A DNA stretch of 53,009 nucleotides from assembly GCA_019637685.1 (NCBI GenBank), contig JAHBVF010000042.1, positions 1 to 53,009 of the forward strand, read 5' to 3'. Position numbers and translations under genes: made by a program. Numbering within the stretch: position 1 is the stretch's first letter; each line of letters begins with the position of its first letter. This DNA is from Caldilineaceae bacterium (GTDB taxonomy: Bacteria; Chloroflexota; Anaerolineae; Caldilineales; Caldilineaceae). Below the pieces are notes generated by a model. That model was not told the DNA's origin. It searched no databases and saw only the letters and a program-made list of their open reading frames with translations. This document shows positions 9,076-17,909 of the stretch, one piece after another.

Positions 9076-10299
9076 ATGAATCTGCGTCGCCTCTCCTCCG
9101 TTTCGCTCGGCCACCTGGTCATCGATGTGCTCGGTTCGTCGGTGGCGATGATTTTGACCGCGCTGGCCGTCCCATTCGCGCTCAGCAACAGCGAAATTGG
9201 CCTGGGAGTGATGATATATCAGTTGGTTGGCTCGTTGACCCAGCCCTATTTTGGCTGGCTGGCTGATCGGCTGGGGGGGCGCTGGCTGGGCGCGCTTGGG
9301 CTGGCGTGGACCGCGGCGTTTTATTGGGCCGCCACTTTCGCCACTAGCTATGGGGGGCTGCTCCTGCTGATGTCCCTGGCCGCGCTGGGCAGTGCCGCGT
9401 TTCATCCCCAGGGCGCAATGAACGCCAGCGACGCGGGACGACGGCGGGCATCCAGCGCGACAGCCATCTTCTTCCTGCTTGGGCAGACTGGTTTGGCCCT
9501 GGGGCCGATGCTGGCCGGTGTGCTGTTGGAGAATTCGGGCCTGGCAGGTGTGCGGATTCTGGCGGGCGCAGCCGTGCCATTTGTCTTTCTCATGGCCTTT
9601 TGGCTTGGCAAGCCAGCCGATTTTGCCACCCACGCGGCTCCTTCTTCCCCGCCATCTACCGCCTCCGATTCCTCTTCGCCTGCCGCCTCCACACCGGCAT
9701 CTGCTGGCTCCTCGCTACGCCGATCTGTCTTTGTGGCCTTTGTGCTGGTGGTGGCCCTGCGCGCGACCGCACAGTCGGGCTTTTATGGCCTGCTGCCCAA
9801 ATTCCTGGCCGATCAGGGCTACACGCCCTCGGCCTACGGTCTGATGGTGGGCATCTTTAGCATTGCCCTGGCCTTGGGAACGCTGGGCGGCGGTCTTTTG
9901 GGTGATCGCTTTTCCCATCGCACGTTGCTCATCTGGGCCTGTCTGCTCAGCACGCCATTTGCCGTGTGGATGCTCAATAGCACAGGGCCAGCTTTTGTGG
10001 CTGCTTCCGCGCTGGCAGGTCTGCTGGTGGGTGTGCCCCACAGCATTCTGGTGGTGATGGCACAAAACCTGTTGCCCAAACGGCAGGGGTTGGCCAGTGG
10101 GTCTGTGCTGGGATTTATGTTTGCGGCAGGCGCAGCCGGCACTGGTCTGGCCGGCTGGGCAGCAGATTTTGTGGGGCTGCCCCTGGTTCTGCTGGTGATC
10201 GCGCTGTTGCCGCTGGGCGCGGGTCTGTCTGCCTTTTTTCTGGAAAGACCCCATCAATACGCATCGGCCGCGATGACCGCGTCTGTGCCGGGCGACTGA
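9076..10299 (+). CDS. MFS transporter, fosmidomycin-resistance (Fsr)-like
   Basis: A 407-residue, 12-helix secondary transporter of the inner membrane. The start region LGHLVIDVLGSS, the loop motif WLADRLGGRWLG between helices 2 and 3, and GSAAFHPQGA in the first half are typical of the Fsr-like branch of drug exporters. A Pro/Ser/Thr-rich loop at about residues 200-225 (SSPPSTASDSSSPAASTPAS) is the central cytosolic linker. ATG 9076 is preceded by GGAG at five bases; the longer frame from 8986 would add a non-conserved tail. It follows the terminator, so it has its own promoter. The substrate is unknown. Confidence 0.83.
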   Translation: MNLRRLSSVSLGHLVIDVLGSSVAMILTALAVPFALSNSEIGLGVMIYQLVGSLTQPYFGWLADRLGGRWLGALGLAWTAAFYWAATFATSYGGLLLLMSLAALGSAAFHPQGAMNASDAGRRRASSATAIFFLLGQTGLALGPMLAGVLLENSGLAGVRILAGAAVPFVFLMAFWLGKPADFATHAAPSSPPSTASDSSSPAASTPASAGSSLRRSVFVAFVLVVALRATAQSGFYGLLPKFLADQGYTPSAYGLMVGIFSIALALGTLGGGLLGDRFSHRTLLIWACLLSTPFAVWMLNSTGPAFVAASALAGLLVGVPHSILVVMAQNLLPKRQGLASGSVLGFMFAAGAAGTGLAGWAADFVGLPLVLLVIALLPLGAGLSAFFLERPHQYASAAMTASVPGD

Positions 10300-10399
10300 A
10301 GGCCGGGGCAGGCTGAAAAGAAAGTACAGCCTGTCGGACAGAATCTCCGAAAGTGCTGGGAGACTGAATGATTGCGCGTGGGACTGGGACAAAAAGACT

Positions 10400-11257
10400 G
10401 TGGATATTATTCAACGGTATAAGAGCGAACTGGCTTTGCCAATTATCTGGGAAGGCAGCCCGCCCCGGCAACGGGTGGGGCTGGCGCTGGGTGGCGGCGC
10501 GGCACGGGGCATCGCCCACGTTGGCGTGCTGGAAGTGCTGGAAGAGGAGAATATCCCCATCGACTGCATCGCAGGGACAAGCGCTGGCGCAATCGCGGGG
10601 GGGTTGTTTGCCGCGGGCATGAAACCAGCCGAAATGCGTAAGGCGGTGAAGAAGCTCACCTGGCTGGAGATCGCCAGTTTTGGCCTGCCAGTGATGGGTC
10701 TGTTCAATTTTGATCGGGCCACGGCCTGGATTGAAGAGTTGCTCACGGATCGACCGAAGACCTTCGAGGAATTGGCAATTCCCTTTGCGGCTGTGGCCGC
10801 GGATATTGTGCAAGGGGAGTTGGTGGCCATCAACCGAGGCAAGCTGTCGGCTGCCCTGCGGGCCAGTTCCAGCGTGCCGGGCATCTTTACCCCCACCCGG
10901 CTGGGAAAGCGTATGCTGGTAGATGGCGGAACCCTGAACAATCTGCCTGTGTCCGTGGCCCGCCGTCTGGGATCCGATTATGTCATTGCCGTGGACCTGC
11001 TGCCGCCCGGCACAGTGGGCGGCAAGGAACCGAGCAATGTGATGGAATTAACGGTCACTGCGCTTTATATGCTCATGCGTTCCACCCACAACGAGGGCGC
11101 GGCAGCGGATCGGGTGATTGTGCCCGACATCGGCCACCTGAGTCTCTTTGATTTGGGGAAATCCGAGGAACTGATCGAAGCAGGGCGTCAGGCTGCAATA
11201 CTGGTTATTCCGAAGATCAAAAAAGATTTGGGAATGGGAGAACGAGAGATAGACTAA
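10400..11257 (+). CDS. Patatin-like phospholipase (RssA/NTE family)
   Basis: A 285-residue serine hydrolase acting on lipid acyl esters. The oxyanion loop GGGAARGIAH (about residue 33), the nucleophile elbow GTSAG (about 58) and the catalytic Asp in VDGGTLNNLP (about 174) are all intact. There is no signal peptide, so it is probably cytosolic or membrane-associated. The start is a GTG (10400) without a clear ribosome site, 100 bp after the MFS gene. The size matches the short bacterial RssA-like group. Confidence 0.87.
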   Translation: MDIIQRYKSELALPIIWEGSPPRQRVGLALGGGAARGIAHVGVLEVLEEENIPIDCIAGTSAGAIAGGLFAAGMKPAEMRKAVKKLTWLEIASFGLPVMGLFNFDRATAWIEELLTDRPKTFEELAIPFAAVAADIVQGELVAINRGKLSAALRASSSVPGIFTPTRLGKRMLVDGGTLNNLPVSVARRLGSDYVIAVDLLPPGTVGGKEPSNVMELTVTALYMLMRSTHNEGAAADRVIVPDIGHLSLFDLGKSEELIEAGRQAAILVIPKIKKDLGMGEREID

Positions 11258-11264
11258 AGATAAA

Positions 11265-11293
11265 TTGACAGCTTTTTACTACATACGTACAAT
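11265..11293 (+). promoter_or_regulatory. Promoter of the ferredoxin gene
   Basis: TTGACA (11265-11270), 17 bp, TACAAT (11288-11293), close to the sigma70 consensus. The start codon is about 190 nt downstream, leaving a long leader with a possible hairpin (TCGTAGC...GCTACGA, about 11394-11430) and a near-duplicate GCCACTGCTCTA motif. Confidence 0.6.
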
Positions 11294-11486
11294 GGGCAAA
11301 GTTGGCATTGCTGCTACATTCGATTTCTATATCCGCACATTCCCGGATTTGCGCAGGACAATGCCCTATTGTATTGTTGTACCGTTACTCTGTTCGTAGC
11401 CTGCCCCTCTGGTGGTCAGATGCTACGAGACCAAATGACCACTGCTCTATTTGAGCCACTGCTCTACCTGAGGAGGCTTTACAAAA

Positions 11487-11765
11487 ATGACCCACGTAAT
11501 TTTCGACCTGTGCATTCGCGATGGCGCTTGTGTGGAAGTGTGCCCGGTTGAATGCATTATTCCTGGCCAGCCCGAAGAGGAATGGCCCTGGTACTATATC
11601 GATCCGGACACATGCATCGACTGTGGTGCGTGTGTGCCTGAGTGTCCCACGGATGCTATTCTCCCCGAAGAGGACCTGCCGGAAGAATACGCCTACACAA
11701 CAGAACTGAACGCAATGTTCTTCACCGAAGGCCCTGGCTACGGTGCCCTGGAAATGGGCGGCTAG
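11487..11765 (+). CDS. Ferredoxin with two Fe-S cluster motifs
   Basis: A 92-residue acidic electron carrier. The first cysteine group is C9, C15, C19, C23 (LCIRDGACVEVCPVECI); the second is the classic C-x2-C-x2-C-x3-CP (DTCIDCGACVPECPTDAI). The first group lacks the regular C-x2-C spacing, which fits a 7Fe type ([3Fe-4S] plus [4Fe-4S]) better than a 2[4Fe-4S] type. AGGAGG lies ten bases before the ATG. The C-terminal tail is long and acidic with aromatic residues, as in 7Fe ferredoxins. It stands alone between its own promoter and terminator, so it is a monocistronic housekeeping gene. Confidence 0.93.
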   Translation: MTHVIFDLCIRDGACVEVCPVECIIPGQPEEEWPWYYIDPDTCIDCGACVPECPTDAILPEEDLPEEYAYTTELNAMFFTEGPGYGALEMGG

Positions 11766-11789
11766 ACAGTCCATTCGGGAATGTCCAAG

Positions 11790-11815
11790 ACCCCTGCTTC
11801 GGCAGGGGTTTTTCT
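11790..11815 (+). terminator. Rho-independent terminator of the ferredoxin gene
   Basis: An 8-bp stem ACCCCTGC/GCAGGGGT with a TTCG tetraloop is followed by a T-run. Confidence 0.93.
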
Positions 11816-11913
11816 TTGCCCCGAAGTTCCAGAAAATTTGACAAACCGGGTCTCTTCCGGGAAACTCGATCTGTTGGATTCGACCTAAAATCAGAAACGG
11901 AAGGAAGTGCGCG

Positions 11914-12696
11914 ATGAGCAACGAAAAAAAGATGCTGTCACCGGATTGGGAAGCAGTGGAACGGGCGCTGGTAATAATGGCCCATCCAGACGATCCAGAC
12001 TTTTCCTGCGCGGGTACGGCCATGCAGATGGCCCGTCAGGGGATTGAAGTGACGTATATGATTTTGACCAATGGGGATAAGGGCAACCACAACCCGCTGA
12101 TCACCCGCAACCAATTGATTCTGATGCGCAAGGAAGAGCAACGGGCCGCGGCGGAACTGAGCGGGGTGAAGGATGTGATCTTTATGGATGAGGAGGACGG
12201 CTTTCTGCGTCCCATACCAGAACTCCGCAAACGGGTGACCCGGGAGATTCGCCGCATTCGCCCCCAACTGATCATCTGCCCCAGCCCGGAACGCTACTTT
12301 TCGGGCAATGGCTACATCAATCATCCGGATCACCGCAACGCAGGACTGGTGGCCCTGGAAGCTATCTTCCCCGCGGCCGACAATCCGATGTTCTATCCGG
12401 ATATGGCGAACGAAGGCTATCGGCCCCACAAAATTGCCCAGCTCTATGTAACCGGCCACGACGACGTGGACGTGGAGATCGACGTGACGGCTGATATGGA
12501 GACAAAAATTGAGGCGATTCTGAGCCACAAGAGCCAGTTTGCCGAGCCAGAACAGATGCGGACCTGGCTGAAGGAGCGCTGGGGCGAGAAGCAGGAAGAC
12601 GGGACTGTGCGCCATTTTGAACGCTTCCGGGGGCTGCGCTTCGATCGGCCCCGGGACCGATCAGCGGAAGAGGAAAAGAAGGAAGCAACGAAGTAG
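11914..12696 (+). CDS. PIG-L (LmbE-like) zinc deacetylase
   Basis: A 260-residue hydrolase that removes acetyl groups from GlcNAc-type sugars. The metal-binding motif AHPDDPDFSCAG (about residue 26) and the second histidine motif HPDHRNAG (about 139) are present. GGAAG precedes the ATG. The family acts in GPI, mycothiol, bacillithiol or antibiotic pathways; no partner gene here decides between these. The C-terminal tail is charged (RSAEEEKKEATK). Confidence 0.85.
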   Translation: MSNEKKMLSPDWEAVERALVIMAHPDDPDFSCAGTAMQMARQGIEVTYMILTNGDKGNHNPLITRNQLILMRKEEQRAAAELSGVKDVIFMDEEDGFLRPIPELRKRVTREIRRIRPQLIICPSPERYFSGNGYINHPDHRNAGLVALEAIFPAADNPMFYPDMANEGYRPHKIAQLYVTGHDDVDVEIDVTADMETKIEAILSHKSQFAEPEQMRTWLKERWGEKQEDGTVRHFERFRGLRFDRPRDRSAEEEKKEATK

Positions 12697-12708
12697 TTGT
12701 TGAAGGTG

Positions 12709-12754
12709 AAAAAGGAGAGGGGGGCGTCGAATTCGACGCCCCCCTCTCCTTTTT
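12709..12754. terminator. Perfect 46-bp palindrome, bidirectional terminator
   Basis: AAAAAGGAGAGGGGGGCGTC runs into GAATTC and then its exact complement, so the arms are 23 bp each with no spacer. An A-run at one end and a T-run at the other make it a terminator for both the deacetylase gene (plus) and the ABC transporter operon (minus). Confidence 0.92.
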
Positions 12755-12795
12755 CTACATTTGTCAGCTGTCAGTTACCCGACACAAACTGCTGA

Positions 12796-14247
12796 CTACT
12801 GCGCTTCAGACATCAATTCTGTCTGCGTTTCGTTGGCAAATTTGGTCAGACCGTCCAGCGTGGACTGCACATCTGCCCCCTGCATTATCGAGTTGAAAGC
12901 CTCTTCGGCTGCATCCCGCACGGCTGTGTAGGAGATCAACTGGGGTTCGTAGTAGCTGAAGGGCAACAACGCCGCGGCCTGTGCCCACTGGGGGTTCTCG
13001 TCGTAGTAGCCGGTCAGAAATTTTTCTGTGCTGGCACGTGTGGGGAAGTAGCCGCTGATCATATCCCACTGGGCCTGAATCTCAGGCGAAGTGAACCATT
13101 TGATGAAAATCCAGGCGGCCAACTGCTGTTCTGGTGTGGTGACAGCAATCATCACATCGCCACCGTAGACATTCTGCACAGGCTCGGCTGTGGTGTGGGG
13201 AATGGCTGTCACGCCCCACGCGTCCGGCTCGGTTCCGTTCTCAGTAGCAACGGTATTCACGTCGTTGGCATAGAAGGGAATGCCAGAACTGGAACCCATT
13301 GTGAAGATGGCCCGGCGACCGGCAAACTCAGGATTGGGGAAACCATCGGTGAATAAATAGGCGCAACCCTCAGCAGCCATATCCTTCAGGAAGGTCATCG
13401 CTTCTACTGTGGCCGGGCTGCTGTAGTTGTAGGTTGTGCCATCTTCAGTCAGCACATCACCGCCGAACGCATAGGTCCAGGCAGCCATGGCAGAGGCGTC
13501 GTCGCGCAGGATAAAACCACCCGTGCCATCGCCGTTGGCCGCGGCCGCGGCGCAGGCCATTTCCTTGAACTCATCCGGTGTGGTGGGCGGGCCAGCAAAG
13601 CCAAGCTCTTCCAGCCAGCTCTGGTTGTAGTAGAGCACTTCCATGGAACGGTTGGGCGGGAAGCCAAGCCGCTGGTTGTCGAACATCACATGCACGCTCT
13701 GGTCGAAAAAGCCGGAGAAGAAGTCGGCCCGTTCTTCCGCGGTCAAGCCCCAGGTGGCGTCGTCAACGTAGGTGTTCAGGTCCACCAGGCTCTCGTTAAG
13801 CTGGTAGAAGGCCTGATCGTTTTGGTAGCCTACAAGCAGGGCCGCGGGCAGTTCACCAGAGGCTGTGCTGGCATTCACTTTGTCGCGGATGTCGTTGTAG
13901 CTGCCCTGGTTCTGGGCATCCACCACAATACCGCACTCGTTCGTGTCGTTGAACTGCTGAACGAGGGGCAGCAATTTCTCCTCGCGGGAGCCGGAATGGT
14001 TGTGCCACCAGACTACTGTCTGGCCGCGGGGGTCCACACCAGCCAGGGGGCCATCGGTGGCGGGGCCACAGACTTCAGGTTCGGTGGCTGCCGGTGCTTC
14101 GGTCGCAGCCGGTGCTGCTTCGGCTGCCGGGGCCGCGGTCGGCTCGGCTGCCGGTGCTTCGGCTGCGGGGGCTGGGGCTGGACACGCGGCCAAAACCAGC
14201 GCGGCCATCACCAGCACAGCAAGAAACGAAAGACGTTTCAGATTCAT
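12796..14247 (-). CDS. Sugar ABC transporter substrate-binding lipoprotein
   Basis: A 483-residue family-1 extracellular solute-binding protein. The N terminus is a lipoprotein signal, MNLKRLSFLAVLVMAALVLAAC, with LAAC as the lipobox; the mature lipidated Cys is followed by a long Ala/Pro/Glu linker. The body has the fold-typical VVWWHNHSGSREEKLLPLVQQFN near the start and GGDVMIAVTTPEQQLAAWIFIKWF near the hinge. ATG 14247 is preceded by AGGAG; the longer frame to 14313 is not needed. It is the last gene of a minus-strand operon with two permeases; no ATPase gene is present, so a shared MsiK-type ATPase elsewhere is likely. The substrate is probably an oligosaccharide. Confidence 0.9.
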   Translation of the reverse strand: MNLKRLSFLAVLVMAALVLAACPAPAPAAEAPAAEPTAAPAAEAAPAATEAPAATEPEVCGPATDGPLAGVDPRGQTVVWWHNHSGSREEKLLPLVQQFNDTNECGIVVDAQNQGSYNDIRDKVNASTASGELPAALLVGYQNDQAFYQLNESLVDLNTYVDDATWGLTAEERADFFSGFFDQSVHVMFDNQRLGFPPNRSMEVLYYNQSWLEELGFAGPPTTPDEFKEMACAAAAANGDGTGGFILRDDASAMAAWTYAFGGDVLTEDGTTYNYSSPATVEAMTFLKDMAAEGCAYLFTDGFPNPEFAGRRAIFTMGSSSGIPFYANDVNTVATENGTEPDAWGVTAIPHTTAEPVQNVYGGDVMIAVTTPEQQLAAWIFIKWFTSPEIQAQWDMISGYFPTRASTEKFLTGYYDENPQWAQAAALLPFSYYEPQLISYTAVRDAAEEAFNSIMQGADVQSTLDGLTKFANETQTELMSEAQ

Positions 14248-14325
14248 ACGGGTTTTCTCCTTCGGAAATGTGTAGAAATAACGTTGTAACACACAGGAAT
14301 AGAATGCAAGCAAAAGGATAAAGTA

Positions 14326-14382
14326 ATTGGTTGGTTGATTGACAATGGCGCTTCCAATCAGCCAACCAACTATTCAACCAAT
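14326..14382. repeat. Repeat-built hairpin between permease and binding-protein genes
   Basis: ATTGGTTGGTTGATTG (14326-14341) faces CAATCAGCCAACCAAC...CAACCAAT (14355-14382). The arms are made of repeated TTGG/CCAA units. Its position between two operon genes suggests an mRNA-stability or attenuation structure that would raise binding-protein or permease ratios, but this is inference. Confidence 0.6.
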
Positions 14383-14383
14383 C

Positions 14384-15316
14384 TTACCCCTTCAACCCCG
14401 TCGTGGCAATCCCATCGATAAACTGCTGTTGGGTGAAGAAGTAAAGCATGATAATCGGCAACATTGTAATCACAGCACCGGCCATCTGCAAGTGGAATTG
14501 CGAACCGGCCTCGTCGAGAAAAGCCAGCAGTCCATAGGAAATGGGCCGCCAGTCGGGCGTGGTTGTGACCAGAATCGGCCAGGCCAGAGAATTCCACGAA
14601 CCGACAAAGCCAAAGAGCACCAGCGTCATCACCGCCGCTTTGGAGAGAGGAATGACAACGGTGGACAGGTAGCGCAAATGGCCCGCGCCGTCAATCTGGG
14701 CCGAATCCCATAGCTCACGGGGAATCTGCGCGAAGAATTGGCGCAGCAGAAAAATGCCAAAGGCGCTGGACATAAATGGAATTGTAAGTGCAGGCCAGTT
14801 GTTCATCCACGGAATCGGGCTGATGCGTCCCAGCCAGGAGACAGTGATAAAGTTGGGAACCCAAATGATGGCTTCGGGCAGCATCAGTGTGGAGAGCAAC
14901 AGGGCAAAAAGAAAGTTCTTGCCGGGGAATTCCATCTGGGCGAAGGCGTAGGCCGCCAGTGAACAAAAGATCACTTCACCAGAGAGGGTGATGAGTGTGA
15001 TTTTGACGCTGTTCATAAAATAGCGGGAGAACTGGGCATCGTTCCAGGCCTGGGCGTAGTTGCCCCACTGCAATTTGTCCGGATCAAAGCCATTGCCAGC
15101 CAGTTGCCCCGGGTAAAATGCGCCGCCGGTGGCTTCGGTCAAATTCATGAGCGAGACGCTGACAGTGTAGAGGAACGGGAAGATGGCTACGGCCGCTCCC
15201 ACAATCAAAACCGTATAGATGAGCACCCGCCCGATGTCGAAGCGGCGCGCGTCCGGATGAATATTGTCCGGGTGAACAGTATCTGTGACAGTAGCAGCAG
15301 TTATTGCTTTAGCCAT
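14384..15316 (-). CDS. Sugar ABC transporter permease (MalG-like)
   Basis: A 310-residue inner-membrane permease with six helices. The coupling loop motif (EAA loop) is ELWDSAQIDGAGHLRYLSTVVIPLSKAA, which contacts the ATPase. The N-terminal helix is LIYTVLIVGAAVAIFPFLYTVSVSL. The protein ends FIDGIATTGLKG, the usual MalG-type ending. Its start overlaps the upstream permease by eight bases, so the two are translationally coupled, as expected for a heterodimer. Confidence 0.92.
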   Translation of the reverse strand: MAKAITAATVTDTVHPDNIHPDARRFDIGRVLIYTVLIVGAAVAIFPFLYTVSVSLMNLTEATGGAFYPGQLAGNGFDPDKLQWGNYAQAWNDAQFSRYFMNSVKITLITLSGEVIFCSLAAYAFAQMEFPGKNFLFALLLSTLMLPEAIIWVPNFITVSWLGRISPIPWMNNWPALTIPFMSSAFGIFLLRQFFAQIPRELWDSAQIDGAGHLRYLSTVVIPLSKAAVMTLVLFGFVGSWNSLAWPILVTTTPDWRPISYGLLAFLDEAGSQFHLQMAGAVITMLPIIMLYFFTQQQFIDGIATTGLKG

Positions 15317-17027
15317 AGAAAACTCTCCGGCTGGCGATTCGGTTGTTAATCGCTGTAACCCCCAGAATAATAATCAGCAGCAAAATCGCCAGGGCCGACG
15401 CATAGCCATAGCGGGTGTCCCGCTTGAATGCCTGAAAAATGACAATACTGGCTGTGTCTGCCGTGCCCAGGGCAGCCCCTTGGCGCAGGACGTAGATGTG
15501 GTTGAAGGCTTTGAATGTGCCAATGACTGCATAGAGGCTGAGAAAATAGAGCGTGGGGGAAAGCAGCGGCAGGGTCACGTGGCGGAACTGTGCCCACGTG
15601 CCTGCCCCGTCAATCGCGGCGACCTCGTACAGTTCCTTGGGAATGCTGCCCAGCCCGGCCAGAAAGACGACTGTGTCAAAACCCACAAAAGTCCAGATGC
15701 CGTAGATCATAATCACAACCAGAGCCAAACTTGGCCCGGAAATCGCCATAGAAACCGACTGGTCTACATTGGCAAGGATGCGGAAGATGCCGTTGGGTTC
15801 GTTCAGCCAGGCCAGGGAATTGAAACCAAACAGGGCAAGCAAACTGTTGACTGGCGCGTTGGGCTTGCCTGAAAAGAGGATACGGAAGACAGCCGCTGTG
15901 CCCACAAAGGGGGCAATGTAGGGTAAAAAGTAAACCATCCGAAAGAAGGACTGCCCCCGGATTTTCTGAAAGAGCAAGACCGAAAGGACCAGCGACACGC
16001 CCAATTGGATAGGCACTGTGCCGATCACATAATAGACAGTCGCCCGCAAGCCCTGCCACCAATTCTTGTCACCAGAGGCAACCACCCGGGGCAATTCGCC
16101 GATCAGCACCCAACCGCCCACCATCAGCATAGCTGCACCGCCCAGCCGGAAGACCAGCCCCATATTCGAGGCTTGTTCGTCCGCGCTCTCCCACAGCCAC
16201 CAGGCCGCCAACAGCAGCAGAAAACCGGCACTGATAGTCACAACCTGGGACCAAATGTCCAGCCCTTCGCCCGCTTCCAACGCGGTGGCATAGGCCAGAT
16301 TGACCTGGTCCCACGTAAACCAGCCCAACACGACCGCGCCGATGCTCAACAATGTGGCGGAGAAAAATTGCCCAAAATAGATGCGGGGCAGGGCACGCCG
16401 TCGGGTTGCCGCGCGGTTGACAACAATCGCAGCAATTGCACCGGCCAACAGCAGCAATACACTGGCCCAAAAAGATTGCTGCACAACGGACAGCAGCCAG
16501 GCGTCCTTCACCGCTGCCGCGAAATTTTCCGGGGTATTGGCTGCGCCCCGCAGTTTGGTGGGAATGAGAAGCAGTTCGGGCAGGAGCAAAAAGACGAAAC
16601 GGGTAAAGATAGCAACACTCACCGCCACCAGCCCACCGGGGACCAGCCAGGGCCAGGGACGGGAATCATACGCCCGTTTCTCCTGCAGAACCCCCCATAC
16701 CCCGCGCACGGCAAAGACGGCAAAAGCCGCCGCGATCCAGAAGCCGAGGACGTAGGCCAAATTGTCAATGGCTTTGAAATAATTGCCCAGCCCGTCGGGC
16801 GTCCCGACGACTTTGTTCAGTCCGCGCAGGGTGCTTTCATAGACGGCAAAGGCCAGAGGAAAGAGGCCAAAAAGGCCGATAATGACGATAGAAGGAATCA
16901 GAAAGGCATAGGCCAATCCAGCTTCGCGCAGCCGACGTATCTGTCGTCCGCTGAGCCAGCGCCTGCGGGACAACAGACCGGGCTGGGTCGCTGCAATTGA
17001 TTTCTGGCTGGTGAGGGGGGTTTCCAC
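15309..17027 (-). CDS. Oversized sugar ABC transporter permease (MalF-like)
   Basis: About 573 residues from the GTG at 17027 (VETPLTSQKS); a TTG at 17126 would add 33 residues but has no proper ribosome site. The C-terminal 280 residues are a standard MalF-type permease, with the EAA loop ELYEVAAIDGAGTWAQFRHVTLPLLSP. Most sugar permeases are about 300 residues. Here the first helix (AYAFLIPSIVIIGLFGLFPL) is followed by about 270 extra residues carrying at least five more hydrophobic segments before the core resumes at ATVYYVIGTVPIQLG. That resembles the large periplasmic insert of enterobacterial MalF in position but not in nature, since this one is mostly membrane-embedded. It is the first gene of the operon. 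Confidence 0.85.
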   Translation of the reverse strand: METPLTSQKSIAATQPGLLSRRRWLSGRQIRRLREAGLAYAFLIPSIVIIGLFGLFPLAFAVYESTLRGLNKVVGTPDGLGNYFKAIDNLAYVLGFWIAAAFAVFAVRGVWGVLQEKRAYDSRPWPWLVPGGLVAVSVAIFTRFVFLLLPELLLIPTKLRGAANTPENFAAAVKDAWLLSVVQQSFWASVLLLLAGAIAAIVVNRAATRRRALPRIYFGQFFSATLLSIGAVVLGWFTWDQVNLAYATALEAGEGLDIWSQVVTISAGFLLLLAAWWLWESADEQASNMGLVFRLGGAAMLMVGGWVLIGELPRVVASGDKNWWQGLRATVYYVIGTVPIQLGVSLVLSVLLFQKIRGQSFFRMVYFLPYIAPFVGTAAVFRILFSGKPNAPVNSLLALFGFNSLAWLNEPNGIFRILANVDQSVSMAISGPSLALVVIMIYGIWTFVGFDTVVFLAGLGSIPKELYEVAAIDGAGTWAQFRHVTLPLLSPTLYFLSLYAVIGTFKAFNHIYVLRQGAALGTADTASIVIFQAFKRDTRYGYASALAILLLIIILGVTAINNRIASRRVFYG

Positions 17028-17141
17028 GGGATGTCTGTCTCTCGTTACGTTACTTATGTACGACACCAGAATGTCACGATACCAGCGGCTTTGGGAAAAG
17101 AGATTGTTGCCTCTCCTCCGGTCCAACCTTCTTGCCCGCTA

Positions 17142-17150
17142 GTATACCAC
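17142..17150 (-). promoter_or_regulatory. Candidate extended -10 promoter of the ABC transporter operon
   Basis: On the minus strand TGG-TATACT (TATACT at 17142-17147) resembles an extended -10 element. The -35 region is weak (TTGTGT about 19 bp upstream). It is the only promoter-like sequence before the operon. Confidence 0.35.
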
Positions 17151-17263
17151 AAGCCAGCGCAGGGCACACAAGAGCGAGGAGAAATGGAAAGCAATTGAAT
17201 TTTACAAGGAATAGCTGGGTCTGCGAGGCGTATGGAAACCACAACGGCGTGACTCCTGCAAAG

Positions 17264-17295
17264 TTTCAATTAACATTAATTTCAATTAACATTAA
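17264..17295. repeat. Perfect 16-bp tandem duplication
   Basis: TTTCAATTAACATTAA occurs twice without a gap (17264-17279, 17280-17295). It is AT-rich in a GC-rich setting and covers the last codons and stop of the kinase gene; the final residues ANINVN are encoded by it. Confidence 0.85.
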
Positions 17296-17794
17296 TATTG
17301 GCGAGACACGTCTCCACCTGGGCTGTCAATTCGGCCAGCCCGCCCCGGTTGTCTATCACCAGATGCGCCTCTGTCATCGGTTCAAAAATGGCTTTCATCT
17401 CCAGATAGACGCGAAAATCCGCGTCGGAAATGTCATTTGTGCGCTGGGCAATGCGTTCCCGCACGATCTCCTCCGGCGCGGTAACCCGCAGCAGATGCCA
17501 GGGAACACCCATGCGCTGGGCAATGGCCGCGGCTTGCTCCCGACTGGCGTGGGAATAGAAGGTGGCATCCATCACCACCACCCGGCCCGCGGCCAGGCCC
17601 GCCTCGGCCTGCCGATAGAACTCAGCATAGGTGCGAATGCTCTCCTCGTCGCTATAATCGGGCGCGGCAAAAAGCGCCTTGCGGATGGCATCTGTGCGCA
17701 GAAGCAGGCCCTTCGTCCTCTCGATTATCAGATGGGCAACTACGGATTTTCCACAGCCGGGCAGACCGGCCACACAGATCAGTTGCTTTGTCAT
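17282..17794 (-). CDS. P-loop nucleoside/aminoglycoside-type kinase (AAA_33 family)
   Basis: A 170-residue small kinase. Walker A is GLPGCGKS (about residue 9), and the second acidic motif is VVVMDATFYSHASREQAAAIA, with LLLRTDAIRK before it, as in the AAA_33/Zeta-like kinase group. ATG 17794 (MTKQLICVAG) is taken because the P-loop follows at the usual distance; two ATGs lie upstream in frame. The family phosphorylates varied small molecules and the substrate cannot be told. It is divergent from purN. Confidence 0.82.
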   Translation of the reverse strand: MTKQLICVAGLPGCGKSVVAHLIIERTKGLLLRTDAIRKALFAAPDYSDEESIRTYAEFYRQAEAGLAAGRVVVMDATFYSHASREQAAAIAQRMGVPWHLLRVTAPEEIVRERIAQRTNDISDADFRVYLEMKAIFEPMTEAHLVIDNRGGLAELTAQVETCLANINVN

Positions 17795-17909
17795 CCTCAT
17801 CTCCCAATTCAATTATCCATTCGGTCCGTCTGATGGTATGATAGCAGCCGCGCGTACAAAGCCTATTGTAACCCGAATTCTCCCCTATTTTCATCAACGG
17901 AAAACCTGT

